The notes beneath the pieces are model-generated. The model ran no database searches and was not told the origin of the DNA. It saw only the letters and a list, made by a program, of their open reading frames with translations. The position numbers and the translations under genes are program-made. Positions 16,842-26,164 of a stretch of DNA of 64,000 bases are shown here, one piece after another; position 1 is the stretch's first letter; every line of letters begins with the position of its first letter. Source of the DNA: Niveispirillum sp. SYP-B3756 (GTDB lineage Bacteria; Pseudomonadota; Alphaproteobacteria; Azospirillales; Azospirillaceae); NCBI RefSeq assembly GCF_009495745.1, contig NZ_WIDQ01000001.1:735234-799233 (forward strand), written 5' to 3'.

Positions 16842-17876
16842 TTACTTGGTGGCAAAGGCAGCCTTCAGTGCGGCGGCCCCCTGGGCAATGGCGGCCTTGG
16901 CGGCGGGTGTATTGGCCAACCCGTTCAGCATCACGAAATCATGGATGGTGCCGTTGTAACGGGTGCTCATCACCGAAACGCCGGCCTGGGTCAGCTTGCG
17001 GCCATACGCTTCGCCTTCTTCCCGCAGCAGATCATTTTCCGCCACCAGGATGGTGGCCGGGGGCAGGCCGCGCAGCTGTTCCACATCCGCTTTCAGGGGG
17101 AAAGCGATGGGGCTGTTGCGCGTGTCGGCCGGGAAGGTGGCATCCAGGAAGTAATGCATGGCCTTTTCCGTCAACCACGGGCCTTCACCGAAGGCCTGGT
17201 AGGAGGCATTGGCTGACACATCATCGGTCACCGGATAGAACAGCAACTGATGGCTGATCTTCGGGCCCTTGCGTTCCTTGGCCAGCAGGGTGATGGAAGC
17301 GGCCATGTTGCCGCCGGCACTGTCGCCCGCCACGGCCAGCCGGCTGCCATCCAGCCCCAGCGACCGGCCGTGCTGCGCCACATATTCCACGGCGGCATAG
17401 GCCTGTTCATTGATGGCGGGGAACTTGAATTCCGGTGCCCTGTCGTAATCGACAAAGACGACGGCGGCATTGGCGGCGGCCGACAATTCGCGGATCAGAT
17501 GGTCATGGGTGTTGCGATCGCCCATCACCCAGCCACCGCCATGGAAGTACATCACCACCGGCAGGTCACCCTTGGCCCCGGCGGGCCGCACAATACGCAC
17601 ATTCACCTTGCCGGTGGGGCCGGCCGGGAAGCTGGTATCCTGTATCCGGGTGGCGGCACTGGCCAGCTTCTGCGCCTGGGCACCCGCCAGCACGTTACGG
17701 GCGTCTTCATAAGACAGGCTGTAGATCGGCTTGCCACCCGACGCCGTGACGGCATCCACGAAGGCCTGGGTGCCGGCTTCCAGCACCGGGGCGGATGCTG
17801 CCGCCGGCAGGGTGCTGCCCAACATAGCGGTGGCAGAAAGGGCAATGGCGGCGACGGTGGAACGGAGCGTGTTCAT
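16842..17876 (-). CDS. secreted alpha/beta hydrolase, acetyl-esterase/lipase (HSL) family
   Basis: 344 aa. ATG 17876 is preceded by AGGGAGAT and starts with a signal peptide MNTLRSTVAAIALSATAMLG ending near PAAASA. Hormone-sensitive-lipase motifs are clear: HGGGWVMGD (oxyanion hole), nucleophile GDSAGGN, Asp in VAENDLLREEGE and His in GTIHDFVMLN. A much longer open frame continues upstream but runs antisense through imuA and has no coding logic. Two palindromic operator-like sites lie upstream. Likely hydrolyses short acyl esters; substrate unknown. Confidence 0.88.
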   Translation of the reverse strand: MNTLRSTVAAIALSATAMLGSTLPAAASAPVLEAGTQAFVDAVTASGGKPIYSLSYEDARNVLAGAQAQKLASAATRIQDTSFPAGPTGKVNVRIVRPAGAKGDLPVVMYFHGGGWVMGDRNTHDHLIRELSAAANAAVVFVDYDRAPEFKFPAINEQAYAAVEYVAQHGRSLGLDGSRLAVAGDSAGGNMAASITLLAKERKGPKISHQLLFYPVTDDVSANASYQAFGEGPWLTEKAMHYFLDATFPADTRNSPIAFPLKADVEQLRGLPPATILVAENDLLREEGEAYGRKLTQAGVSVMSTRYNGTIHDFVMLNGLANTPAAKAAIAQGAAALKAAFATK

Positions 17877-17950
17877 GTGAAATCTCCCTTTGTCTCTGCG
17901 GCGCGACGCGGTTTGCGTCGGCTGGTGAGAGATTGATAGTGTCAAATTAG

Positions 17951-18019
17951 ATCGTGCACTATTTATTAAATTGACTTGGAGCCATGCGATAATAAGGTAA
18001 CGATTATATCGTGCACGAT
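17951..18019. promoter_or_regulatory. paired palindromic operator candidates
   Basis: ATCGTGCACTAT (17951-17962) and the perfect palindrome ATCGTGCACGAT (18008-18019), each within AT-rich flanks and 57 bp apart centre to centre. They lie between the divergent esterase and imuA genes, nearer the esterase start. The spacing and symmetry suit a TetR- or MarR-type dimer; the regulator is not in this window. Confidence 0.55.
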
Positions 18020-18123
18020 TTATAATGCCCATTTCGCATCGAAGAAGCTGAATGATGCGGTTGCCTTCCCCAGCATGGCTGGCAGGACATCCCCACCCTA
18101 TCCGTTTCAGCACTTGAATATCA

Positions 18124-18138
18124 GAACATAACAAGAAC
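18124..18138 (+). promoter_or_regulatory. LexA box of the imuA-imuB-dnaE2 cassette
   Basis: GAAC-ATAACAA-GAAC, an exact match to the alphaproteobacterial SOS box (GAAC-N7-GAAC), 10 bp before the imuA ATG. Confidence 0.88.
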
Positions 18139-18148
18139 ATAATGCAGC

Positions 18149-18901
18149 ATGACAAACCGTGCCGACACCATTGCCGCGCTGCGTGCGCGGCTGTCCGTGA
18201 TGGACCGCATCCGCGCCCCGGCGGGGCAGGAAGCCTTGTCGCTGGGGCTGGCGGCACTGGATGGTGCGCTGGCCGGGGGCGGGCTGGTGCGCGGCGGCCT
18301 GCATGAGTTTCTGGGGGAGGCGGCCGATGCCGCCCCGCATGGCTTTGTTGCCAGCCTGCTGGCACGGCTGCCGGCGGCGGCAGGACCGGTGCTGTGGTGC
18401 CGCCTGCCCCCGCCCGATGCCCCCGCTGATAAGCCCTATGCGCCGGGGCTGGTCTGTCTGGGGGCCGATCCCGACCGGCTGATCCTGGCCCGCCCCCGTA
18501 CGCTGGAGGACGCGCTCTGGGTGCTGGAAGAGGCGTTGCGCTGCCCCCGGCTGGGGGCCGTGGTGGGCGATGGCATCGCCCCGCCCCCGGTGGCCGGGCG
18601 GCGGCTGCAACTGGCGGCGGAGGAAGGCGGGATGCTGGGACTGCTGATCCTGCCACCCCAGGGTCGCCCGCCGCCTTCCACCGCGCTGACCCGCTGGCGG
18701 GTGCGCGCCCTGCCCGACCGGCCGGGCGAGGGGGATTGGGGGCGGCCTTGCTGGCAGGTGGATTTGCTGCGGGCACGCGGCGGCGGCCGGATGGGGGTAG
18801 CCGCCGATTCAGGCACATGGAAGGTGGTATGGGATGACGCGGCGTTTCGTCTGCATCTGGTTGAGCCGTTGGCCGACGGACCGGTGGCAGCGGCGGAATA
18901 G
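18149..18901 (+). CDS. imuA: ImuA, SOS mutagenesis protein (RecA/SulA-like)
   Basis: 250 aa. RecA-fold-like protein of the mutasome, working with ImuB and DnaE2 in translesion synthesis. Seen: LGLAALDGALAGGGLVRGGLHEF near the N-terminus, then a core with VLWCRLPPPDAP and the C-terminal WDDAAFRLHLVEPL. A Walker A box is absent, as usual for ImuA. It is preceded by a LexA box and overlaps imuB by 68 bp, so translation is likely coupled and the three genes form one SOS operon. Confidence 0.9.
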   Translation: MTNRADTIAALRARLSVMDRIRAPAGQEALSLGLAALDGALAGGGLVRGGLHEFLGEAADAAPHGFVASLLARLPAAAGPVLWCRLPPPDAPADKPYAPGLVCLGADPDRLILARPRTLEDALWVLEEALRCPRLGAVVGDGIAPPPVAGRRLQLAAEEGGMLGLLILPPQGRPPPSTALTRWRVRALPDRPGEGDWGRPCWQVDLLRARGGGRMGVAADSGTWKVVWDDAAFRLHLVEPLADGPVAAAE

Positions 18902-20549
18902 CCCTGGCGGCACCCATCCCGGCCCGCTGGCCCTGGTGCTGCCCGGCCAGGGTGGCATCCGGCTGCACGCCGTCAATGCCCTGGCCAGTGCCGATGGCCT
19001 GTCGGTGGGAATGCTGCTGGCCGATGCCCGCGCCCTCTGCCCCACCCTGGCCGCCCCACCGGCCGACCCGGCGGGCGACCGGGCGGAGCTGGGCCGGCTG
19101 GCCCTGTGGGCCCAACGCTATACACCGCAGGCCACCAGCGATGGGGCTGACGGGCTGGTGCTGGATATCACCGGCTGCGCGCACCTTTGGAATGGAGAGG
19201 CGGGCTTGCTGGCCGACCTGTCGCAGCGGCTGCGCCGGGCCGGGTTGACCCACCGGCTGGCCCTGACCGACAGCCCCGCCGCCGCCTGGGGCTGGGCCCG
19301 CCACCGGCCGGCCGGGGCGGATGAGATTCTGCCCAGTGGGCGTGCCGCGTGGGAGGCACTGCTGGCCCTGCCGCTGGCCGCCCTGCGGCTGGATGCAGAG
19401 CTGACCGCCGATCTGGCGCGGGTGGGGCTGCAACGGGTGGCCGACCTGCACCGCTTGCCCCGCGCGCCCCTGACCACCCGCTACGGCACCGCCCCCGCCC
19501 GCCGGCTGGACCGGCTGCTGGGGCTGGGGGCGGAACCGGTTGCCCCGCAGGCCCGCCCGCCGCAATGGCAAGCCCGGCTGCCGCTGGCCGAACCGATCTT
19601 CACCCGCGACGCCATCGATACCGGGCTGGAACGGCTGCTGCGCGACCTGTGCCAGCAATTGGAGGCGGGTGGACGCGGGGCAAGGCGGCTGGAACTGCTG
19701 CTGGTGCGCAGCGATGCCAGCCAGCAGACCCTGGCCCTGGGAACCGGGCAGCCGTTGCGGGATGTTTCGATACTGAAACGATTATTCCGGGAGCGGCTGG
19801 ATCAGGCAGAGCCTGGTTTTGGTATCGAAATGATGCTGTTGACGGCGACGGTGACGGATCGCTTCACCGCGAGCCAAACAGCCCTGGGCAGCGGCGATGC
19901 CTTCGCCCTGACCTTTCTGCTGGATCGGCTGTGCAACCGCCTCGGCCCCGATCGCATCGGCCCGCCCCTGGCGGAGGATGAACATCAGCCGGAACGGGCG
20001 ATGGGGTTTGCCAGTGGGGGGATGGGGGGACAAAACGCCGCCAGCCCAGTAGCGGAAATCTCGAAAAGCGTTGTCCCTATCTCTACCGTCACCCCGGCGC
20101 AGGCCGGGGTCCAGGGGCCACAGGCGCTTTGCTCTATGAATCTGGACCCCGGCCGCAGCATGGGTGACGGTGGGGTGTGCGAAGGGGGCGATGAGAGAAG
20201 GGGGCAGGGAGAGATTAACAACACCCCCACCCCCTGGCCCAAAGCCCAGCCGCGTGCCCACACCCCGCGCCCGCGCACTTGGCAGGTGGAGGCCCCCCGC
20301 CCCCTGCTGCTGCTGGACCCGCCGGAACCGGTGGAAAAACCTGAAGCCGCCGCCCTGGTCTGGCGAGGGCGGCGGCATGGGGTTGACTGGATGGAAGGGC
20401 CGGAGCGCATCCGGCCCGATTGGTGGCGTGCCCGTCCCGGCACCGGGCGGGATTATTTCCGCCTGCAACTGGCCGATGGCCGCCGGCTCTGGCTGTTCCG
20501 CACGGCGGAGGAGGTGCCGCGCTGGTTCCTGCACGGGCTGTTCCCATGA
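18834..20549 (+). CDS. imuB: ImuB, Y-family polymerase-like mutasome hub, with an in-frame palindromic repeat
   Basis: 571 aa. Catalytically inactive Y-family relative that links ImuA, the beta clamp and DnaE2. The start RRFVCIWLSRWPTDRWQRR is the typical ImuB N-terminus, with polymerase-like LVLDITGCAHLWNGE and a helix-hairpin-helix-like part at LARVGLQRVADLHRLPRAP. Between about residues 400 and 460 the protein departs from the family: codons 418-446 are a REP-like palindrome (20085-20171) read as TVTPAQAGVQGPQALCSMN. The frame stays open through it and the normal C-terminus (DWMEGPERIRPDWW, FRLQLADGRRLWLF) follows. The stop overlaps dnaE2 by ATGA. Confidence 0.9.
   Translation: MTRRFVCIWLSRWPTDRWQRRNSPGGTHPGPLALVLPGQGGIRLHAVNALASADGLSVGMLLADARALCPTLAAPPADPAGDRAELGRLALWAQRYTPQATSDGADGLVLDITGCAHLWNGEAGLLADLSQRLRRAGLTHRLALTDSPAAAWGWARHRPAGADEILPSGRAAWEALLALPLAALRLDAELTADLARVGLQRVADLHRLPRAPLTTRYGTAPARRLDRLLGLGAEPVAPQARPPQWQARLPLAEPIFTRDAIDTGLERLLRDLCQQLEAGGRGARRLELLLVRSDASQQTLALGTGQPLRDVSILKRLFRERLDQAEPGFGIEMMLLTATVTDRFTASQTALGSGDAFALTFLLDRLCNRLGPDRIGPPLAEDEHQPERAMGFASGGMGGQNAASPVAEISKSVVPISTVTPAQAGVQGPQALCSMNLDPGRSMGDGGVCEGGDERRGQGEINNTPTPWPKAQPRAHTPRPRTWQVEAPRPLLLLDPPEPVEKPEAAALVWRGRRHGVDWMEGPERIRPDWWRARPGTGRDYFRLQLADGRRLWLFRTAEEVPRWFLHGLFP
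20085..20171. repeat. REP-like palindrome inside imuB (GTCACCCCGGC type)
   Basis: Left arm 20085-20113 and right arm 20143-20171. The left arm is the same 29-mer as in the 59150 element except for one base (GCGCAGG for GCGAAGG); the right arm is degraded in its middle (CCGCAGCATGGG). The loop also resembles that of the 59150 copy (GCGCTTTGCTCTATGAA against GCGCTGTGCTCTACGAA). It is translated as part of ImuB. Confidence 0.85.
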
Positions 20550-23500
20550 CCAGCCCCGCCCCCACCTATATTGATCTGGAAGTGACCAGCAATTTCAGCT
20601 TCCTGCGCGGGGCCTCCCACCCGGCAGAGCTGGTGCTGGCCGCCGCTGCCCTGGGGCGCAAGGCCATTGGCATTACCGACCATGACAGTCTGGCCGGGGC
20701 CGTGCGCATGATGGCGGCGTGTGAACAACAGCGGATGCAGCTGGTGGTGGGGTGCCGGCTGAACCTGGCCGATGCGCCGCCGCTGCTCTGCTACCCCACC
20801 GACCGCGCCGCCTATGGACGGTTGACGCGGCTGCTAACCCTGGGCAAACGCCGCATGGGCAAGGGGGAAACCCATCTTTCCCTGGCCGATCTGGCAGCGG
20901 CCTGCGAGGGGATGATCCTGGCCGTCCTTGCCCCGCCGGGCCGACCGCTGCCGGCACGGCTGGCCCGGCTGCAGGCCGATCTGGTGCGCTTCCAGGCCCT
21001 GCCCGCCGCCGGGCTTTATCTGGCGGTGGCCCCGCTTTACCAGGGGTATGACCGGCCCCGGTTGGTGCGGCTGGGGCAATTGGCCGATGGGCTGGGCATC
21101 GGGCTGCTGGCTACCCATGATGTGCGTTACCACAGCCCGGATCGCCAGCGCCTGCATGATGTGCTGACCTGCATCCAGCATGGGCGCAAACTGGCCGATG
21201 CCGGGCGCTGCCTGCCGGCCCATGCCGAGCATTATCCCAAAACCGATCAGGCCATGGCCCGGCTGTTCGCCGCCCGGCCCGATGCGCTGGCCGCCACGCT
21301 GGAACTGGCCGACCGCTGCCATTTCAGCCTGCGGGAGTTGCGCTATGATTATCCCATCGATCCCGTCCCCGATGGCCGCACCCCGCAGCAGGAATTGGAA
21401 CGACTGGCCCTGATCGGGGCCGACTGGCGCTACCCGGCGGGCGTGCCGGAAAAGGTGCGACGGCTGCTGGATTATGAATTCAAGCTGATCGCCCAGTTGG
21501 ACTACGCCCCCTATTTCCTGACCGTGCATGACATTGTGCGCTTTGCCCGGTCGAAAGAAATCCTCTGCCAGGGGCGCGGATCGGCGGCCAATTCCGCTGT
21601 TTGCTATTGCCTGGGCATCACCGCCGTCGACCCGGCGGTGAATGAGCTGCTGATCGAACGTTTCATCTCGCCGGACCGTGACGAGCCACCCGATATCGAC
21701 GTGGATTTCGAGCATGAGCGGCGGGAGGAGGTGATGCAGTATATCTACAATAAATATGGCCGCGACCATGCCGGGCTGGTCGCCACCGTCATCTGCTACC
21801 GCTCCCGCATGGCGATCCGGGAGGTGGGCAAGGTGCTGGGCCTGTCCGATGATGTGATCGGCGCGCTGGTGCGGCTGGGCTGGAACTGGCGCGATGTGCA
21901 GCCGGACGAAGCGGCACGGCAGGCCGGCCTGGACCCCGCCGACCCCACCCTGGCGCTGTGCATGGAACTGGCGGCGGAACTGCGCGGCTTTCCCCGCCAC
22001 CTGTCCCAGCATGTCGGCGGCTTCGTCATTGCCCGGTCACGCCTGGATGAACTGGTGCCCATTGAGAATGCCGCCATGGCGGATCGCACCGTGGTGGAAT
22101 GGGACAAGGATGATGTGGAAACGCTGGGCCTGCTGAAGATCGATGTGCTGGCGCTGGGCATGTTGAGCTGTCTGCGCCGGGGGTTCGAGCTGCTGGCCCA
22201 GCGCCAGGGCCGGCCCTTCGGGCTGGCCGATGTGCCGCCGGAAGATGCCAAGACCTATCAGATGATCCAGCGGGCCGACACGATCGGCGTGTTCCAGATT
22301 GAAAGCCGGGCGCAGATGTCCATGCTGCCGCGCCTGCGGCCCAATACCTTTTATGATCTGGTGATCGAGGTGGCCATCGTCCGCCCCGGCCCCATCCAGG
22401 GCAATATGGTGCATCCCTATCTGCGCCGCCGCCAGGGGCTGGAACCGGTGGAATATCCCAGCCCGGCGCTGAAGGCCGTGCTGGTGCGCACGCTGGGCGT
22501 GCCCTTGTTCCAGGAACAGGCGATGCAGATCGCTATTGTCGGGGCCGGTTTCTCCCCCGCCCGCGCCGACCAGTTGCGCCGTTCCATGGCCACCTTCAAG
22601 AAGACGGGCGGGGTAGAGGCGTTCCGCGACGAGTTCATCCGCGGCATGATCGCCAATGGCTATCATGCCGATTTCGCCCAACGCTGTTTCAGCCAGATCG
22701 AAGGGTTTGGCAATTACGGCTTCCCGGAAAGCCATGCCTGTTCCTTCGCGCATCTGGCCTATGCCTCCTCCTGGCTGAAATGCCATCACCCGGCGATCTT
22801 CACCTGCGCCCTGCTGAACAGCCAGCCGATGGGCTTCTACAGCCCGTCCCAACTGGTGCGCGATGCGCGCGACCATGGGGTGGAGGTGCGGCCGGTGGAT
22901 ATCAACCGGTCGGAATGGGATTGCACGCTGGAGGAAGGGCGCGGAGCCCATCCGCCGCTGCGCCTGGGCTTCCGCCAGGTACGCGGCCTGCGGGAAGCCG
23001 ATGCCCTGGCCATCGCGCAAGGGCGGGGTAGCGGCTATCGCACCATCCGCGATGTCTGGAAACGGGCCGGGTTGCGGGTGTCGGTGCTGGAACGGCTGGC
23101 CGATGCCGATGCCTTTGCCAGCCTGGGCCTGGACCGGCGCCAAGCGCTCTGGCAGGTGAAGCGGCTGGGCGACAAGCCGCTGCCTTTGTTCCTGATCGCG
23201 GAAGAAGCGGCGCGCTTTGGCGACAACCAGCCCCCCGCCGATCTGGGGGACGAGCCGGAGGTGATTCTACCCCCCATCCCGGTGGGCGAACAGGTCTGGG
23301 CCGATTACCGTACCCTGCAACTGACCTTGCGCGCCCATCCGATGCAGTTACTGCGCCCGGCGCTCGCCGGGCTGGGGCTGGTGCGGGCGGAAGACCTGCG
23401 CACCCTGCCCGACGGGCGGCGGGTGGAACTGGCGGGGTTGGTGCTGGTGCGCCAGCGGCCGGGCACGGCATCGGGCGTCATCTTCGTGACGCTGGAGGAT

Positions 23501-23782
23501 GAGACGGGCACCGCCAATGCCATCGTCTGGACCAGCATCCAGGAACGCTATCGCCGGCCCCTGATGGCCGCCACCCTGATGGCGATCCGGGGCCGGCTGC
23601 AAAAGGAAGGCGAGGTGATCCATCTGGTGGCGGAAAAGCTGACCGACCTGTCCGTCCACCTGCATGGCTTGCGTCAGGTGGGGGAGCCACGGCAGGATGC
23701 CGCCCCGCCATCCCCCCTGCCCCCGCCTTTGCCCGATGCCATGGCCGCCAAGGTGTTTGGCGAAGGGCGCAATTTCCATTGA
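20546..23782 (+). CDS. dnaE2: error-prone DNA polymerase DnaE2 (ImuC)
   Basis: 1078 aa, C-family polymerase for damage-induced mutagenesis. The N-terminal PHP domain (YIDLEVTSNFSFLRGASHPAELV, ITDHDSLAG), the palm residues in PPDIDVDFEHERREEVMQYIYNKYGR, GRGSAANSAVCYCLGIT, the fingers with KTGGVEAFRDEFIRGM and NYGFPESHACSFAHLAYASSW, and a C-terminal OB fold (GLVLVRQRPGTASGVIFVTLEDE) occur in order. ATG 20546 overlaps the imuB stop. Last gene of the SOS cassette. Confidence 0.95.
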   Translation: MTSPAPTYIDLEVTSNFSFLRGASHPAELVLAAAALGRKAIGITDHDSLAGAVRMMAACEQQRMQLVVGCRLNLADAPPLLCYPTDRAAYGRLTRLLTLGKRRMGKGETHLSLADLAAACEGMILAVLAPPGRPLPARLARLQADLVRFQALPAAGLYLAVAPLYQGYDRPRLVRLGQLADGLGIGLLATHDVRYHSPDRQRLHDVLTCIQHGRKLADAGRCLPAHAEHYPKTDQAMARLFAARPDALAATLELADRCHFSLRELRYDYPIDPVPDGRTPQQELERLALIGADWRYPAGVPEKVRRLLDYEFKLIAQLDYAPYFLTVHDIVRFARSKEILCQGRGSAANSAVCYCLGITAVDPAVNELLIERFISPDRDEPPDIDVDFEHERREEVMQYIYNKYGRDHAGLVATVICYRSRMAIREVGKVLGLSDDVIGALVRLGWNWRDVQPDEAARQAGLDPADPTLALCMELAAELRGFPRHLSQHVGGFVIARSRLDELVPIENAAMADRTVVEWDKDDVETLGLLKIDVLALGMLSCLRRGFELLAQRQGRPFGLADVPPEDAKTYQMIQRADTIGVFQIESRAQMSMLPRLRPNTFYDLVIEVAIVRPGPIQGNMVHPYLRRRQGLEPVEYPSPALKAVLVRTLGVPLFQEQAMQIAIVGAGFSPARADQLRRSMATFKKTGGVEAFRDEFIRGMIANGYHADFAQRCFSQIEGFGNYGFPESHACSFAHLAYASSWLKCHHPAIFTCALLNSQPMGFYSPSQLVRDARDHGVEVRPVDINRSEWDCTLEEGRGAHPPLRLGFRQVRGLREADALAIAQGRGSGYRTIRDVWKRAGLRVSVLERLADADAFASLGLDRRQALWQVKRLGDKPLPLFLIAEEAARFGDNQPPADLGDEPEVILPPIPVGEQVWADYRTLQLTLRAHPMQLLRPALAGLGLVRAEDLRTLPDGRRVELAGLVLVRQRPGTASGVIFVTLEDETGTANAIVWTSIQERYRRPLMAATLMAIRGRLQKEGEVIHLVAEKLTDLSVHLHGLRQVGEPRQDAAPPSPLPPPLPDAMAAKVFGEGRNFH

Positions 23783-23800
23783 TTGAGGAGCAACCCGACC

Positions 23801-24190
23801 ATGGCCTCGCATCTGGGTGCGCTGACCCTGCTGGTCCGCGATTATGACGAGGCCATTGGCTGGTACCGCGACAAGCTGGGCTTCACCCTGCTGGAAGACA
23901 GCGATCTGGGCGGCGGCAAGCGCTGGGTGCGCCTGGCCCCGCGCGGCGATAATGCCACCTGCCTGCTGCTGGCCCGCGCGGTGGGGCCCACGCAGGAAGC
24001 CGCCATCGGCAACCAGGCCGGCGGCCGGGTTTTTCTGTTCCTGCACAGCGATGATTTCAGCCGCGACCATGCCGCCATGCGGGCCGCCGGGGTGACATTT
24101 CTGGAAGAACCAAGGCACGAAGCCTATGGCAGCGTCGCCGTGTTCCAGGATCTCTATGGCAACAAGTGGGATCTGTTGCAGAAACGGTGA
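23801..24190 (+). CDS. VOC superfamily protein
   Basis: 129 aa. Glyoxalase/dioxygenase fold with HLGALTLLVRDYDEAIGWYRDKLGFTL at the start and EAYGSVAVFQDLYGNKWDLLQ at the end, the metal-binding halves of the family. ATG 23801 has GAGGAG 10 nt upstream and begins 18 bp after the dnaE2 stop, so it may be read from the same transcript. Substrate unknown. Confidence 0.82.
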   Translation: MASHLGALTLLVRDYDEAIGWYRDKLGFTLLEDSDLGGGKRWVRLAPRGDNATCLLLARAVGPTQEAAIGNQAGGRVFLFLHSDDFSRDHAAMRAAGVTFLEEPRHEAYGSVAVFQDLYGNKWDLLQKR

Positions 24191-24221
24191 TCAGAGCAGG
24201 CAAAAAAAGGGGCTCACCGCC

Positions 24222-24977
24222 TCAGCCCTGCCCCGTCAGTCCATGCAGCAGGCCCTTGGGCGTGTCGGTGAACAGGCCTTTGACGCCCCAGCTAAACAGG
24301 CGGCGCGCCTCTTCCGCGTCATTCACCGTATAGGCCAGCACCTGGCGGCCGGTGGCGCGGTAGGCGGCGACGGTTACCGCCGTTTCCCGTTTCGCATTGA
24401 TATTGATGGTGGAGACGTCCAGCCGGTCGGCAATCTCCGCCCAATTGGCCGGTACCTTATCAATCAGGTAACCGCGCGGCCAGTGCGGGGCCACGGTTTT
24501 CGCCATTTCCAGCGCTTCCACGGAAAAACTGCTGATCAGCGGTGGCGGCCGGTCGGCCGGCCACATGCCCAGCGCCAGCGACAGGGCGATGCCCGCCGTC
24601 TGTTCATCGCGGCCGGGGCAGGGCTTGATTTCCAGGTTCAGGCCCAGATCCAGCAATTGCGCCGCCTGGATCGCCTCCGCCAGGGTCGGCACCTTTTCGC
24701 CGCGAAACTCGCGGGAGAACCAGGAACCGGCATCCAGCTTCCGCATTTCGGCGAAATCCATCTGCGCCGCCGGGCCATGGCCGTTGGTGGTGCGGTCCAG
24801 ATCATCATCATGCAGCAGCACGGGCACGCCGTCCGCCGTCAGCTTCACATCCAGTTCCACCCACAGCGCGCCCTGCAGCGCGGCGGTGCGCATCCCGGAG
24901 AGCGTGTTTTCCGGGGCATGGCGGGCAGCCCCGCGATGGCCGATCAACCGGGGGATGGAGAAGGGAGCAGCGGTCAT
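24222..24977 (-). CDS. ugpQ: glycerophosphodiester phosphodiesterase
   Basis: 251 aa cytosolic-type enzyme (no signal) that hydrolyses glycerophosphodiesters to glycerol-3-phosphate and an alcohol. The family signature LIGHRGAARHAPENTLSG, the metal ligands in WVELDVKLTADGVPVLLHDDDLDRTT, NLEIKPCPGR and the C-terminal AYTVNDAEEARRLFSWGVKGLFTDTP are present. It begins 7 bp after the aroB stop on the same strand, so it probably shares the aroKB transcript. Confidence 0.9.
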   Translation of the reverse strand: MTAAPFSIPRLIGHRGAARHAPENTLSGMRTAALQGALWVELDVKLTADGVPVLLHDDDLDRTTNGHGPAAQMDFAEMRKLDAGSWFSREFRGEKVPTLAEAIQAAQLLDLGLNLEIKPCPGRDEQTAGIALSLALGMWPADRPPPLISSFSVEALEMAKTVAPHWPRGYLIDKVPANWAEIADRLDVSTININAKRETAVTVAAYRATGRQVLAYTVNDAEEARRLFSWGVKGLFTDTPKGLLHGLTGQG

Positions 24978-24984
24978 GTCATCC

Positions 24985-26115
24985 TCACCCAGCCAGGGAA
25001 GCGGCGAAGACCGCCTTCACATCATCAAGCGCCACATCGGCGCAGCGGAAGGCCTTGCCGATGCCGCGCGTCAGGATGAAGGTGACGCGGCCATCCTTCA
25101 CCTTCTTGTCCTTGGCCGTATGGGCCAGCAGCTTTTCCGCCGTCCAGGTGCCACCGCCCAGATGCGCCGCCGTCACCGGCAGGCCGACGGCGGCCAGATG
25201 CGCGCGGGCGCGGGCGGCATCTTCGGCCGGGCACAGGCCCATGCGCACCGACAGGTCGAACGCCATCACCATGCCGATGGCAACGGCTTCGCCATGCAGC
25301 AGGGCGTCGCCATAACCGGCCTCCGCCTCCAGCGCATGGCCGAACGTGTGGCCCAGGTTCAGCAGTTCGCGCAGGCCCGATTCCTTTTCGTCCTGCGCCA
25401 CGATGGCGGCCTTGGCCAAGCAGGACACGCGGATGGCCTCTGCCAGCAGGGCGGGATCACCGCCCACGATGGCTTGGCCCTGCTCTTCCAGCCATTGGAA
25501 GAAGCCGGGATTATCGATCAGCCCGTATTTCACCACCTCGGCATAGCCGGCCAGCACCTCGCGTTTGGGCAGGGTGGCCAGCGTGTCGGTATCGGCCAGC
25601 ACCAGACGCGGCTGGTGGAAGGCGCCGATCAGGTTCTTGCCATGGCGGCTGTTGATGCCGGTCTTGCCGCCCACAGAACTGTCAACCTGACTCAGCAGGG
25701 TGGTCGGCACCTGGATGAAATCCAGCCCGCGGAGCGCGATGGCGGCGGCGAAACCGCCCAGATCACCCACCACGCCGCCGCCCAGCGCCACCAGCACCGT
25801 CTTGCGCTCAATCCCGCGCGACAGCAGCGCGTCCATCACCTCGCCCAGGCGGGACATTTCCTTGGATGCCTCCCCCGCCGGCACCACCACCGGTTCCAGC
25901 ACCCGGGCGCCGCTGGCAGCCAGGGAGGCCAATAGCGGCGACAGGTGCCGTTCGGCCACATGGCTGTCGGTCAGCACCACCAGCGGCCGGCCCGGCACCA
26001 CCGCCTGGATCAGCGCCCCGGCATCGGCCAGCAGGCCGGCACCGATATGGATGTCATAGGCGCGGTCATCCAAGGCGACGGGAACGATGCAGCGGTTGGT
26101 GCTGGGGTGCGACAT
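24985..26115 (-). CDS. aroB: 3-dehydroquinate synthase
   Basis: Second step of the shikimate pathway: DAHP to 3-dehydroquinate, NAD and metal dependent. 376 aa, normal. Seen: GGGVVGDLGGFAAAIALRGLDFIQVPTTLLSQVDSSVGGKTGIN, HQPRLVLADTDTLATLP, and the metal-ligand histidine in LNLGHTFGHALEAE. It follows aroK by 49 bp on the same strand, the common alphaproteobacterial order. Confidence 0.97.
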   Translation of the reverse strand: MSHPSTNRCIVPVALDDRAYDIHIGAGLLADAGALIQAVVPGRPLVVLTDSHVAERHLSPLLASLAASGARVLEPVVVPAGEASKEMSRLGEVMDALLSRGIERKTVLVALGGGVVGDLGGFAAAIALRGLDFIQVPTTLLSQVDSSVGGKTGINSRHGKNLIGAFHQPRLVLADTDTLATLPKREVLAGYAEVVKYGLIDNPGFFQWLEEQGQAIVGGDPALLAEAIRVSCLAKAAIVAQDEKESGLRELLNLGHTFGHALEAEAGYGDALLHGEAVAIGMVMAFDLSVRMGLCPAEDAARARAHLAAVGLPVTAAHLGGGTWTAEKLLAHTAKDKKVKDGRVTFILTRGIGKAFRCADVALDDVKAVFAASLAG

Positions 26116-26164
26116 GGAAGGGCACTTTCCGGGCAGGGGAGTGTAATATTCTTATAGAGTGAGA

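Noticed and set aside
16842-19658. 938-codon open frame on the minus strand extending the esterase upstream
   Set aside because: The part beyond 17876 runs antisense through imuA and imuB, is Pro/Arg/Gln-rich like a shadow frame, and the esterase has a ribosome site and signal peptide at 17876.
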